Assembly (NCBI RefSeq): GCF_905475395.1
Contig: NC_058339.1
Span: 9,866,001 to 9,930,000 of the forward strand
Direction: 5' to 3'
DNA from: Chrysoperla carnea
Lineage: Eukaryota > Arthropoda > Insecta > Neuroptera > Chrysopidae
Length of the DNA: 64,000 nucleotides
Shown: one piece after another, positions 1-15,433 of the stretch
How positions within the stretch are numbered: position 1 is the first letter of the stretch
How the letters are laid out: the number at the start of each line of letters is the position of its first letter
Notes under the pieces: model-generated
What the model was told of the DNA's origin: nothing
Database searches by the model: none
Seen by the model: the letters and a program-made list of their open reading frames with translations, nothing else
Made by a program: the position numbers and the translations under genes

Positions 1-183
1 TCATCTCGAGAGTAAAGATGTAAGCAAAAAAGAGCAGAGGAGGACAATGAATTCTAAATTTTTTTCTTTGTATTTTTCTTCGAACAGGAGGGTGCAAGTG
101 CACCCCCTTCAAGCTCTAACTTGAAAGTAAACTTTGTGAACACAATTTTACGTATAATAAATTTGATTTTGATTTGATTTCAG

Positions 184-579
184 TCCGTAGTTGCACGTCA
201 AATATTTGGAGTATTATGTATATTAATAATTTGTATTGGTTACACAACGTTTATTGAAGAAAAACATGAAATAGCAGTATTCCGTATGGGTGTATTATGT
301 TGTACCACCACTGTGATCTTTATAGCGGCACCGTTGGCAACACTAATGCATGTGATTAAAACGAAAAGTACAGAATCTCTTCCATTTCCAATGATTTTAT
401 CATCATGTTTTGTATCGTTACAATGGTGGTTATATGGTATCATATTAAACGATATATTTGTACAGTTACCAAATTTTCTAGGATTTGCATTATCTATCTT
501 TCAATTAGGCATATTTCTTTGTTATCCCAGTACGCCAACAAAAACTGCTGGCTATAACTTAGTTAGTCATCAGTTTTAG
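184..579 (+). CDS. Sweet1/slv-like: SWEET sugar transporter, last coding exon (5' part outside window)
   Basis: This is the terminal exon of a SWEET (MtN3/saliva family) uniporter, a membrane protein that carries mono- or disaccharides down their gradient. The exon starts after a TTTCAG acceptor at 178-183, in phase 0, and runs 131 codons to a TAG at 577-579. The translation has the second MtN3/slv half: hydrophobic helices near GVLCILIICIGY, the FIAAPLATLMHVIKTKSTES block, and the SLQWWLYG and PNFLGFALS helices. These match the C-terminal half of insect Sweet1/saliva. An upstream ATG at 286 is internal and should not be taken as the start. A candidate AATAAA lies at 932-937. The earlier exons lie left of position 1. 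The family is near certain; the exact paralogue is less so. Confidence 0.92.
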   Translation, partial: SVVARQIFGVLCILIICIGYTTFIEEKHEIAVFRMGVLCCTTTVIFIAAPLATLMHVIKTKSTESLPFPMILSSCFVSLQWWLYGIILNDIFVQLPNFLGFALSIFQLGIFLCYPSTPTKTAGYNLVSHQF

Positions 580-957
580 TGATATCAGTGATATTGTCAC
601 GATCACATCCAGTTTCACATGTTTGGGTTAGAGATTAATTTTAAGTTAAATATTATCTGTGTTGCTCTCACAGCGAAATAACTAGTAATGATTGTCTCGA
701 AGCGTAGCAGATAAATCAGCTGCTCTAATTAAAACCAAAATCGCAAGGTTTTATTAAACAATATTTTATTTTAAAATGATTTGTGCCTAGTTCTATGGAA
801 CTTGAAGTCTAAGAAAGATTATATCTATCGATAGAAAAAAGAATCGTATATGTTAGCTCGCATTGATACATAATATTAAACGGATGTGTTGTTTACAATG
901 TTGTAAACATTGCACACCATACATACATATAAATAAAAGAGTTTAATGTAAAATTTT

Positions 958-1062
958 GACGTGAAAAAACAAACGATTCCGTAATCTACACTGTCTATAC
1001 ATGGTATTTCAACAATTAACTCAGTCAGTTGTTTATTTTTAACTTAAAAATTATTTTTAACC
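958..1062 (+). repeat. Fragment of the GTCY/Helentron-like repeat (3' end)
   Basis: This matches the 3' end of the family seen in full at 16925-17548 and 56219-56898. It carries the subterminal TACATGGTATTTCAACAATT followed by the stem-loop CAATTAACTCAGTCAGTTG. The body and the (GTCY)n core are absent. Confidence 0.75.
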
Positions 1063-1767
1063 TTAGGTGATATTGGATAAATTTTAATCAGTCAGATCAC
1101 AATATTAAATAATCAGTGTTCATCTAGTATGTGTCAAAATCAGGCAAAACTTGTTAAAATAACAGAAATTAAAGAAATTTTTATTTTTTAAATTGATAAT
1201 AATATTAAAATAATCCGATTAGCTAATCATTTTAAGGGTAAATCAGATAAATGATATATGATAATTGATATCTAAAATATTTTGTTAACGATCGTGAGAA
1301 AAAGGTTTTATACGAAGTTTATAGAAAATTGTTTTTAAAACTCAAACACAGGGAACAATTGTACTGTTTTCTCCAGTTTTTGATTGTCTTTCTAAAATGT
1401 TGAGAACTATTCCAGGAGTAACACTTTATGCGGAATAATTTCGTCGTAGATATAACGTGGCGGCGAATTTTTTTCGGAAATTTACTTTTAAAATTTTTAC
1501 TTTTATCAGTGTGTTTGTGCTTTTATCAGTATTTTTGTTTTAATTAATGGAAAGTAAATTATCTGAATATAATCAATTTGATAACAGAACACAATCGCTT
1601 TTTATTAGCTGGGCGTTCGCGTGAAGTTGTAATGCACCCTATGTTTTTAACGTTTCTACTTTGTAATTGACGTTTACTTTATTCTACATAAGGGGTCTTT
1701 AAAAACAAGATTTAACTGAAAAAAATTTCTATTGATTTTGGTTATTATGTCGGTGGCTATCATACTA

Positions 1768-1961
1768 TACTTGAATTATTTTACCGAGACCAACCTTGGA
1801 AACTTCGAAGTGTGTTTTCGAGCCTAATAATACAATTTATATTTTTGCTAAGTATAATTTATTTTAAAGCAGAATTAAAAAATCAAACCAGTTAAATTAA
1901 ACTGTGCTTTAAAACGTACTTTATTTTGTTCAAGGTTGGCCTCGGTAAAATAATTCAAGTA
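1768..1961. mobile_element. Mariner-like MITE, 194 bp, TA target-site duplication
   Basis: The ends are inverted repeats. TACTTGAATTATTTTACCGA at the left is mirrored at the right, with one difference visible just inside (GAGACC versus GAGGCC). TA flanks both sides, as expected for Tc1/mariner insertion. The interior is AT-rich and noncoding. A second copy in the opposite orientation lies at 40214-40418 and shares the interior block TTTTCGAGCCTAATA. Confidence 0.85.
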
Positions 1962-2062
1962 TATATCTATCAATGTCTCCATGATCAAGGTCATATGTAG
2001 TGTTATCACTCTTTTTAATTTTGGTAAGGCTACGTACCATTCGTCACTTCATATATCGAATA

Positions 2063-2293
2063 CACTGATCTCTATATAAGTGGATAGAAGATCTATATGG
2101 CGTAAAATAGCGCCTCAGAATGAGTGGATGGAAGCTAAATAAAACCATTCAACACATGCACGTTATAATCGTTATCTCTTAATTTTTTCAGTTCTAGCCA
2201 CTCATTTGGTAGCTCTAGCATATATTTATATATCTCAAATTCAGACCAATTTTAATACATGGGATCCTCTATCCAGTTATATAGAGATCAGTG
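2063..2293. mobile_element. TIR MITE, about 231 bp
   Basis: CACTGATCTCTATATAAGTG at the left is mirrored by CACTTATATAGAGATCAGTG-like sequence at the right, where one base differs, and the repeat continues into GGATAGA-GATC. The interior is noncoding. The flanks ATCGAATA and ATTGAATC resemble each other but are not identical, so the target-site duplication and superfamily are uncertain (hAT-like if 8 bp). Confidence 0.75.
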
Positions 2294-3718
2294 ATTGAAT
2301 CTGTTTTTGATATGTTTGAGTGTCTGTTCTTACTATCATCAGTATATATCATAGACATATGTAAGTGAATGTGATATCTCGATAAAAAGAGAATGCTGTC
2401 TAAGTGGTTCCTCTGTCCTTGTTTTGGACGCGTACTTGCCATAGACATATAAAGAATATTAATTATAGATCTTTTCTTTGTTCATCTATTTTACCATAAA
2501 GATAATAGCATAGACGCAATAAGTGAATTCTTGACAGCAGAGAGACAGAATTGATAGGCGTTTATACGTTAATATGTTTGCTATACTTATATTATCTCTA
2601 TGGTATATGCTATTATGATTATAGCAAGTATAAGATAGACGAAAACGGTTATAGCGTCTATCTGATCTGGTGTCTCTCTACTGCGATCAACCGTTTGGGC
2701 GGCGACTTATCTCTATGATATTTACTTATTATATCTGGGATAGTAGCTCACACGCAGAAACAATTTCTTAGCTAAAAATTATGTCTGTATACGCCCGCCA
2801 TATTTAGAGTAATTTATAATATTGATAGAAAACTGAGTTTTTTCTGTCAAAGGGAAGAGATTTTTGAGTTGCTAATTTGATTAGATACTCAAAAAAATTA
2901 CCGGACTTCTTTAAATTCAAATTGTTTATAATCTCGTTTTACAAAATAAACTTTTATTTTAATAAGTATCAAAATAATGAATAAATGTTTTACTTTGGTA
3001 AATAAATACAAAACCTTATACAATACTAGAACTCTTACGAAGTGTATATTTGTGATAATAGTTATAAAGTTTATATTTACACTAATTTTCTATGTTATAA
3101 ATTTATTAACTGTTTAATAAATAATTTATTCATATACAATGTTTAGATCCTTTATTATTTTTATTTTTAAATCAACAAATCTGATCCGAATGCGAAAAAA
3201 CCGATAAGTCATTCAAGCAAGATTTTAATCCAAGACTCATCATCACCTTAAAGCGCAGGTTTCCCAACTTATTTCGACATATTCCTTAACTTTTGTTCTG
3301 TGATTAAATTAATCTCTTTCTTTCAAATTTTTCCAATGCATCCAATAGTATTGATAAACTATAATATCTCTTAAAGCCACTGCATTAATATTTCATCCCT
3401 TTGGAGATTTGTTCTAACTCACTTTGGTTAGTTGGAAGACTGTGGTTAGAAATAACTGAACGATCTTAAATATATAGCTCCAACTCAGATCGTTGAACAG
3501 CAAAGTTTTCCTACTCGTGTGTTATTTTCGATAAAAACTTTTCAAAAAAAAAAAACTCGGCAAATTATTAATTTGTTGATTATAACTTTGTCATTGAAAG
3601 CTATCTTTTTTGCTTATTTCAAAGAATTAATTAAATCAGGTATTATTGTATCACGGATTCTTCTTTTTATTCTTAAATTCTTTACGTCTGTAATCTGTTC
3701 TGATTCAATCATATTATG

Positions 3719-6508
3719 TCATAAATCATTATTGACATTTTCAACGATTGCTAGAGGGTCCTGTAGAATACCTTCGTTCGTAACAGCTCCGCCATTACTT
3801 GCAAAATCAGTACTTTCATATCTTGTATCCTTTAAATTTTTTACTGCATATGTTATTTCCTGAGATAAGGATATTACTTTCTGTTGGCAATTTGAATCTT
3901 CTCTACACCCAGATCCAGAACCTTCTAATAATATAGTAAGAAATTCAATTAATTGGTTTGGAACTGAACTTTCAAGTTTCACTAAATTTTCAGATAGATT
4001 ATTTGATTCCATTTCTAAGATAGACTTTCTCAAAACCCATGCAGCCTTTTGCATAGTTTCTGACTCTTCTAACAAAGAATATGATTTGTCATCAACATTA
4101 ACAATAAGCTGTGGTATTACAATTTTTTTGTTATGCTTCGTAATTAATTTAATATGACCTTCAAATGTTTTACGAATTTGAGTTTCTAAGTGTGGTGCTG
4201 TGAATGTATGATCAAATTGCTCGGAATTTCTTTCTACTGCTTCTTGTAAACAATCTAAATAATATCTTTGTAAATATGAGAAAAAATAACAATTATTACG
4301 ATTAATAATATTTTCGTGTATAAATTCACATAGATCTGCATAAGCTTTGTTAAGATGTTGTTTGTGAGGGAGTTTTTTAATTTTTCGAACCGCCATTTTT
4401 TTATTACTATAAAAATTTTGGACACAAATATTATGATAAAATACAATATTTTTATTTTGCAGTCGATTCAAGATAATTGCTTGTTGCTCGGTTGTTATAT
4501 AGATTTTTATGCTACCTATAAAATTATCTTTGTAGCAGTATTGCAAAACTTGTATTTCACGTTGATATATCTTTCGATTTTTATTACAAAAAAAACAAAC
4601 ATTAAGTTCCTCTGGTTGACTCAAGCCTTCCAGTTCAGAGGAAGTCCGTGGTTTTGCACATTCACTTATTACTGATGTCTTCGTAAAAGCTTTAGTTCTT
4701 CGTCCAGTTAAATGTAATTTTATATTTCCCGTGGAAGTAGACTGTACCGCTTGCAGTTTTTTAGATAATATGGACGGGTGTCGTGTGAACATCCGATCAT
4801 AATATTTTTTATTTATTGCACTAAATGGCTTATAACAATGTCTGTGATAGCCGCAAGTATCATTTGGTTCAGTTGGTAATACAAGTTCACTGTATTTCAG
4901 ACCGTTAACTCTACGTATATTTAACAATTTTTTACACCTCTTTAAACTCTGCTCATTAAATAAGATAATTTTTTCCATAGTTTTGATACCACAAAATATA
5001 CATTTTATATCTAATGATGTCATAATTCTATTAGATTCTTCTGATTGAGTCATGCTTATTGATTCAATATCTTCAAAGGACATCGGTGTTTGTATTATTC
5101 TATTAACTTCTTCAGGTTCTTCGATGAGTATTGGTTTTGAATCTTCCTCGCTTATTTCACTAGCCTTCTGTGGTTGGTCCAAGCTTGTCGATTCAGTATC
5201 TTCAAAAACAATTTGATCCGTTTGATTTCGTTCGATTAAATTAGAATTGGATAGCTGTGTGGCTTCCATTTTTTCAGAATGCGCATAGAAATGTCCCATC
5301 ATCCGATCATAATATTTTTTACTTATTGCGCTAAAAGGTTTATAGCAGTCTGTATGGTAACCACTGGCATCATTTGGTTCAATTGGTAAAACAATTTCAC
5401 TATACTTTAGACCATAAATTCTACGTATATTCAAAAACTCTTTACATTTATTTAAACTCTTACCATTAAATAAAATAATTCGTTCATTAGTTTTTATACC
5501 GCAAAATACACATTTTATATTTAATGATGTCCTAATTCTTTTAGTTAGCTTTGGCCGATCCATATTTATTGGGTCAATATCTTCAAACAAATTCAGTGGC
5601 TTCATTATTCTACCAACTCCTTCTGGTTGAGCCAAGTTTATTGATTGAGTATCTTCGTAGAGAATTAGTTGCTTTCTATCCTCATCGGAAACAAGAGGCA
5701 TTGTATCTTCATTGGAAATTGGTGAATTTGTATCTTCTTCTTTTATTCTGAAAAAATCCTGTGGTTCAGCCAAGCTTGTCATTTCAGTTTCTTCAATAGT
5801 AATTTCTGGTTTTATATCTACTTCGCTTATTGTAACTGCTTCTGTAAGCATTTCAGTTTCTCGTTCAGACAAATATAATTGCATATTACCAGTAGACGTA
5901 GATGGCTGTAGCATTTGTACATTTTTAATTAGTGCAGTACCAACTCCATCTGGTTGAGCCAAGTTTAGCGATTCAGTACCTTCAAACAAAATTAGCCGCT
6001 CTCTATCTACATCGGATACAAGAGGCATTGTATCTTCAAAGGAAATTGGTGAACTTGTATCTTCTTCTTTTATTCTGTGAAAATTCTGTGGTACAGCCAA
6101 GCTAGTCGATTCAATTTCTTCAAAAGAAATTTGTGGATTTATATCTACTTCGTTTATTGCAACTCCTTCCGTAATCATTTTAGTTTCTCGTTCAGATAAA
6201 TATAATTGTATATTACCAGTAGAAGTAAATGGTTGTGCCATTTGCACATTTTCAAATAGTGCAGAAGAACGTTCCGGGAACGTTCGATCATAATATTTTT
6301 TCTGGATTGCACTAAATGGCCTGTAACAATATGCGTGATAACCGCAAGTATCATTTGGTTCAGTTGGTAATACAACTTCACTATATTTTAGACGATTTAA
6401 TCTACGTATCATTAACATCTCTTGGCATTTCTTTAAAGTCTTATTATTAAATAAAACAATTTTTCGTTCAGTTATTTTATCACAAAACACACAATTTATT
6501 AAGGCCAT
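3719..6508 (-). CDS. Unrecognised 929-aa protein with four Cys2...His-Cys modules
   Basis: One uninterrupted frame of 929 codons runs from an ATG at 6508 (MALINCVFC) to a stop at 3719. Three closely similar modules of about 73 residues lie at 4-77, 331-403 and 501-573. Each starts with CxFC, contains LNIRR..GLKYSE..LP.EPND, and ends GYHxxCYxPFSAIxKKYYDR; Cys2 and His-Cys about 50 residues later suggest a zinc-binding fold. A fourth, diverged module (C638, C641, H692, C695) precedes a helical C-terminal part. Linkers at 87-190 and 196-299 are tandem duplicates of each other. A short acidic motif like FEDTESxxLxQP recurs about seven times. There is no signal peptide or membrane segment. Long intact frame and module conservation argue for a functional or recently functional protein. 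CxxC...YHxxCY proteins occur as multicopy, partly transposon-linked genes in arthropods and cnidarians (recalled, not checked). Function unknown. Confidence 0.8.
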   Translation of the reverse strand: MALINCVFCDKITERKIVLFNNKTLKKCQEMLMIRRLNRLKYSEVVLPTEPNDTCGYHAYCYRPFSAIQKKYYDRTFPERSSALFENVQMAQPFTSTGNIQLYLSERETKMITEGVAINEVDINPQISFEEIESTSLAVPQNFHRIKEEDTSSPISFEDTMPLVSDVDRERLILFEGTESLNLAQPDGVGTALIKNVQMLQPSTSTGNMQLYLSERETEMLTEAVTISEVDIKPEITIEETEMTSLAEPQDFFRIKEEDTNSPISNEDTMPLVSDEDRKQLILYEDTQSINLAQPEGVGRIMKPLNLFEDIDPINMDRPKLTKRIRTSLNIKCVFCGIKTNERIILFNGKSLNKCKEFLNIRRIYGLKYSEIVLPIEPNDASGYHTDCYKPFSAISKKYYDRMMGHFYAHSEKMEATQLSNSNLIERNQTDQIVFEDTESTSLDQPQKASEISEEDSKPILIEEPEEVNRIIQTPMSFEDIESISMTQSEESNRIMTSLDIKCIFCGIKTMEKIILFNEQSLKRCKKLLNIRRVNGLKYSELVLPTEPNDTCGYHRHCYKPFSAINKKYYDRMFTRHPSILSKKLQAVQSTSTGNIKLHLTGRRTKAFTKTSVISECAKPRTSSELEGLSQPEELNVCFFCNKNRKIYQREIQVLQYCYKDNFIGSIKIYITTEQQAIILNRLQNKNIVFYHNICVQNFYSNKKMAVRKIKKLPHKQHLNKAYADLCEFIHENIINRNNCYFFSYLQRYYLDCLQEAVERNSEQFDHTFTAPHLETQIRKTFEGHIKLITKHNKKIVIPQLIVNVDDKSYSLLEESETMQKAAWVLRKSILEMESNNLSENLVKLESSVPNQLIEFLTILLEGSGSGCREDSNCQQKVISLSQEITYAVKNLKDTRYESTDFASNGGAVTNEGILQDPLAIVENVNNDL

Positions 6509-7257
6509 AGCTCACGATATAATCAGTTATTTTAGTAGAAAATGGAATATAGAAAACTATCAAAAAATACACATGAAAATAATACAAATATTTTGTCTGG
6601 CGTCTATTGTGTAAGTCTATGGTTTAACAACGCGTTTATAATACTTTATACAATAAAACTGTCTCACTCATACTCACACAATGTTTATGTTCTCTTTCAT
6701 ACCTAGCCTCACTTTTTTATTATTTCTTGTCTGTTAATAATAATTAGATAATTAAAATATACTAGGTTTTTTGTCTGGCTAGATATTACAATAAAAAGTT
6801 AAAAATAATTGTTTTTATATCATACTTAAAACTTATTTTTGTAAATGTAACTTTGTAAAAATATATTTTTTTCAACAATTTTACTAGTGGACTGGCAATA
6901 ACTGGTATGTCTGGCATCTATAATCTATATATAGATATATACCGTTTATACTAGTATGGTGTACCTATTATACAGAATGATTCAATAATACATTGATAAA
7001 CTTCTGGCTTAGGTTCTTTGCCCACATTAATTTTAATCCTTAATCGTTAATTTCGTTAAATTAATTTTTAGAAGAAGAAAAAATCAATGCACGGTAGATT
7101 TTTAGATAATAATTTAACAACCCCAATTCATTTGCATACGGAGCTTTTAGTGCTTTAAATGCGAAGTCTGCGACCTTGAATCCTTAATTGATGATTGATC
7201 TAGTTCCAAAATATTAATCATGAAAAATGAGAAAAACGAAAATAAGTCAGTGACAGG

Positions 7258-7310
7258 ACCGAAATCAGAATTCTTAGTATGGTCTCAATACTAAGAATCC
7301 GGATTTCGGT
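7258..7310. repeat. Hairpin with 23-bp arms and a 7-nt loop
   Basis: The arm ACCGAAATCAGAATTCTTAG (7258 on) and its mirror ending at 7310 pair with two mismatches around GGTCTCA. The arms are the length of a small-RNA duplex but the loop is short. It could equally be a small MITE remnant. Confidence 0.6.
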
Positions 7311-7613
7311 GAATTTTCCAGACACAATAGCAACAAATATTTCAATAATAATAATTACAACTACAAAAGATTATTTTTTTGAATTGTATCTTTTAAAAAA
7401 ATCTTCAACTGTAGAAATGACATATTCTTGGCAGAAATTACAGATATACCAAAGAAGCTCGCTCATTTATAGGGTTTTTTCTCTTCAAAACATTAACTAT
7501 TGTCAAAACTAATATGTATTATTGAGCTAAAAAAATTACTGTGTTTTGGCATCAAGAATACTTGAAGAGATATTTATTTATGTATATCGATTTGATGAGA
7601 CTTTTCTTTTAAA

Positions 7614-7808
7614 TTAGTTGTTTGTAAACAGTATGAAGTTAAACATGAGCACATCTTCCTCACTTTCGACTTGATTTTTTCCACATTTAATCACATGACC
7701 TGTTTTCAATAGTCTTTCACCTTCAGTAAAATTACGATTACTCGGTTTTGTTTGTCCCCAACAACAAATTTCATTAATATTAATTATTCTCTTCTTGAAA
7801 AATTGCAC
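7614..7808 (-). pseudogene. Possible remnant of a SWIM-zinc-finger-type insect protein
   Basis: A 64-codon frame on the minus strand includes CCWGQTKPSNRNFTEGERLL and KTGHVIKCGKN. From memory, this resembles the segment just before the SWIM zinc finger in a family of multicopy insect proteins. The frame begins without an ATG and stops before any CxCx...CxH motif, so it would be a broken fragment. There is no splice evidence linking it to a neighbour. Confidence 0.35.
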
Positions 7809-8087
7809 AAAGAGTATGTATTGCTATGTTATTTTTAAAATTTGTCACTTTATGTCAGCCATGTTTTTTTAGCCCCGCCCATATGTCAGATCCCAATTGG
7901 GGTGTGAATTTTAGAGGTTTTGTCCCACCTCTTAGGGGAGTAAAAATTTAAGTATTGGAAACCCTGCTTAAGTTTTAATAATAGTCTGTGGTTTGATGGA
8001 AACAATTTGACATAATAATGAAACTGTTCTAAATAATGAAGTATTTATATTAATTACAATTCATTAGTAATAAGTAATAAATACAAA

Positions 8088-12966
<4,879 letters not shown>

Positions 12967-13008
12967 ATTATTTTTTTATGTTATGTGTATTATTTTATAT
13001 ATTAAACA

Positions 13009-13014
13009 AATAAA
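13009..13014 (+). terminator. Candidate polyadenylation signal AATAAA of DHX8
   Basis: AATAAA lies 43 nt after the DHX8 stop codon, within an AT-rich 3' UTR. It is the only canonical hexamer close to the stop. Confidence 0.6.
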
Positions 13015-14678
13015 TTCAACAATTAATTTCTGTCTAATTTATTTATTTATGATTTTGTCGGTATTAATCTTTTGGTCTTGGTTGTTTTCAAATTTTTTCC
13101 GTTGCTGACAGATAAATGATCATGTCATGTATTGGTCTAGCTGTCTAAGAGATAAGGTTGATCTTCACCCATCTGACAACCAGATGAGACGTATTTTTTA
13201 TGAATTTTTATGAGTCGATGTCAGCCAAGTTAATGTAGCAAACTGTTCCGTCAGAGTTGTTTCCTTGGTTTCCTACATTATATTATCGTTATTTTTTTAC
13301 TTTTTAGTGAATATTAATTTGTTTTGGAAAAGTTTTTCTTTTGAAGTCGGTTTTGTTTTAGTTAAGTTTTTTTTATAGGAAAAAAAAATTGGCCAAAATT
13401 TTGAATCAAATAAAGTACACATAGAAACATTTAACAAAATAAAATATATTATACAATTCAAAAAATATAAATTTGTTGTGGTATTTTATTTATATTTACA
13501 ATAATATAAAAAATGTTACCAACCTTTAAAAAAATTTTCAGGTCCCCTACATTTGTCTTAGAACATATATTTTGTATTTACACCGGTTATTAAAAAGGGG
13601 CAGCTCCACAAAAAGTTACATCCGTGTTCAATATTGACATTGAGGTAATTCTAGTTCTAGAAAATTAGAAAATCAATAATAACCCGAACTACTTAAGTTT
13701 TCATGTTGCTACAACATTTTAGTAAACCTCAAAATTAAAATCGAACGTATCTTTTTATGTGTCTACTCCTTTTTGACTTTCATTAAGGACTAATGTAACA
13801 AAATTGAATATGCCAAAATAGTAAAAAAATATATTTATATTTATTTTACTAAGCCTTCAATCTAATAAGAAAATTTTTTATAAAAATTTGTATAAATATG
13901 GAAAATTTCTTTTGATATATAAATTTGTAAAAAGACTATATATAAATTACTAGTTTTATAAAAAAAAAATTAATAAATTATTAACAAAATTGGAAGCGTA
14001 ATTAGACCGTTGTGCATCTTGGATACGATTTTTGAACAAATATTATTTATTAACCTCCGACGCAAAAAAGGGGTATTATAAATTTGACCGCTGTGTGTGT
14101 CTATCGTATGACACAATAACCCTAGACTCCTAAGATATGAATTATAGAATATGGCGAATTACTATAACGTATTTTTGAATAAGATACCGATTTAAAACTA
14201 TTATTTACGTTTTATGTATTCGAACTCGAAAATTTAAAATATATTGGTTCGTATCCAAAATGCTATTGGTCTTATTTTTTTTTTAAATAATAATTTAGTT
14301 TTAGCAAGCAACTTTATAGTACTGGCGCAAAAAAAAAGATCGTTAATTAAGTTATTTGCTAGTTTTTCGTTAATAGCATTTAAAACGGAAGCCAGGCAAA
14401 GGTCCATCCAATAAATTAGAGTTCAGGAGGTTACAAAAAAAAAATTTGGATGGACCCATCATGATAATATTAGCCAGTACTATTATGTAATAGATATAAA
14501 AAAAATATAAAAAACAAATTGATTCGATTGAATAATGGTATGCTGTGATCTTTGGCGTTTTTTATTTTATTTTGATAATTTTTTGCATATAAAACAGATT
14601 AAAATAATAAATATGCTTCCTACGTTCTTAAAATTAAAAATTTTAATGAAGACAGAATATATGTCTTATAAAATGTAA

Positions 14679-15070
14679 CAATAGGGAATGTTCATGTATT
14701 CATATTTAATGTATAATTTGCACTTTAAAAAAAATGAATTTACAAAACAGAATTTACACTCGTTATTATTAAATTTTCTAATAAAAAGCCGTAGAATAGT
14801 AGAATTTAATGAAATACCATATAAAATGTAAGTAATTAATATCATACAGTATGTCAACAAATTTGACAAGCCCGTACTTTGATGTCACGCCCGTATAAAA
14901 ATTTGAATTTCCGTTTTAGAAATTTTTAAATGCCATCACTAAATTTGTACTTTTATTAATTAAAAAGATATTAATTACTAAAATAATGGTTTAGTTGAAA
15001 TGTCCAGTCATTAAAGTTACGAAAGAAAAATATTTGAACCAAATTTACATTTCATGAATATTCCCTATTG
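14679..15070. mobile_element. TIR MITE, about 392 bp
   Basis: CAATAGGGAATGTTCATG at the left is mirrored by CAATAGGGAATATTCATG read from the right end. The right-end interior (GGTTCAAATATTTTTCTTTC, then TAACTTTAATGACTGGACAT) recurs at 21089 and, more decayed, at 20567 within melted introns. No coding capacity is seen. Confidence 0.75.
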
Positions 15071-15433
15071 ACCAGAATAGCGCTTGTGTAGCAAAAAATG
15101 TTTGATGTGAACTTATCAATTTTTCTCTAACAACTTGTTTAGATCCTTTATCTTACTCTAATTACTTTATGTTTGGCGTGAACTTCTCTATCCTTATCTA
15201 AGAACTTGTTTAGATTTTTATCTTACTCTTATTACTTTCTTTTAAAACTTACACTTTTGCTACAACAGTGCCACCAATTTTCTGCTTTTCGGTGGACACT
15301 TTTTATATACAAAGATAATTCTCCTTATCTCTACCCTCCATAGTTTACTGTAATCGTAATTGTATCTCTTAAATATACTAAGGCATGCAATGGACGGAAA
15401 ATATTTTTCAAAACATAACTTTTATATACACTT

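Larger units (their letters stand above)
580..3718. other. Intergenic, 3' flank of the SWEET gene with MITE insertions
   Basis: No ORF or splice-compatible exon is supported here. Apart from a Helentron-like fragment and two TIR elements listed separately, the stretch is AT-rich unassigned DNA. A TATA- and ATAG-rich segment at 2330-2760 has no readable structure. Confidence 0.6.
6509..8087. other. Intergenic between the 929-aa gene and DHX8 (divergent)
   Basis: This probably holds the promoters of two divergently transcribed genes, but no core promoter motif is convincing. It contains a short hairpin (7258-7310) and a decayed coding remnant (7614-7808). The rest is AT-rich and unassigned. 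Confidence 0.5.
12967..15433. other. Intergenic between convergent DHX8 and melted 3' ends
   Basis: This holds both 3' UTRs plus repeats. A segment at about 13200-13370 with GTCAGCCAAG...GAAGTCGGTT matches the family at 47280-47700. A segment at 14056-14130 (AAAAAAGGGGT...TTTGACCGCT) matches 54131-54260. A MITE lies at 14679-15070. No exon is supported. Confidence 0.6.
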
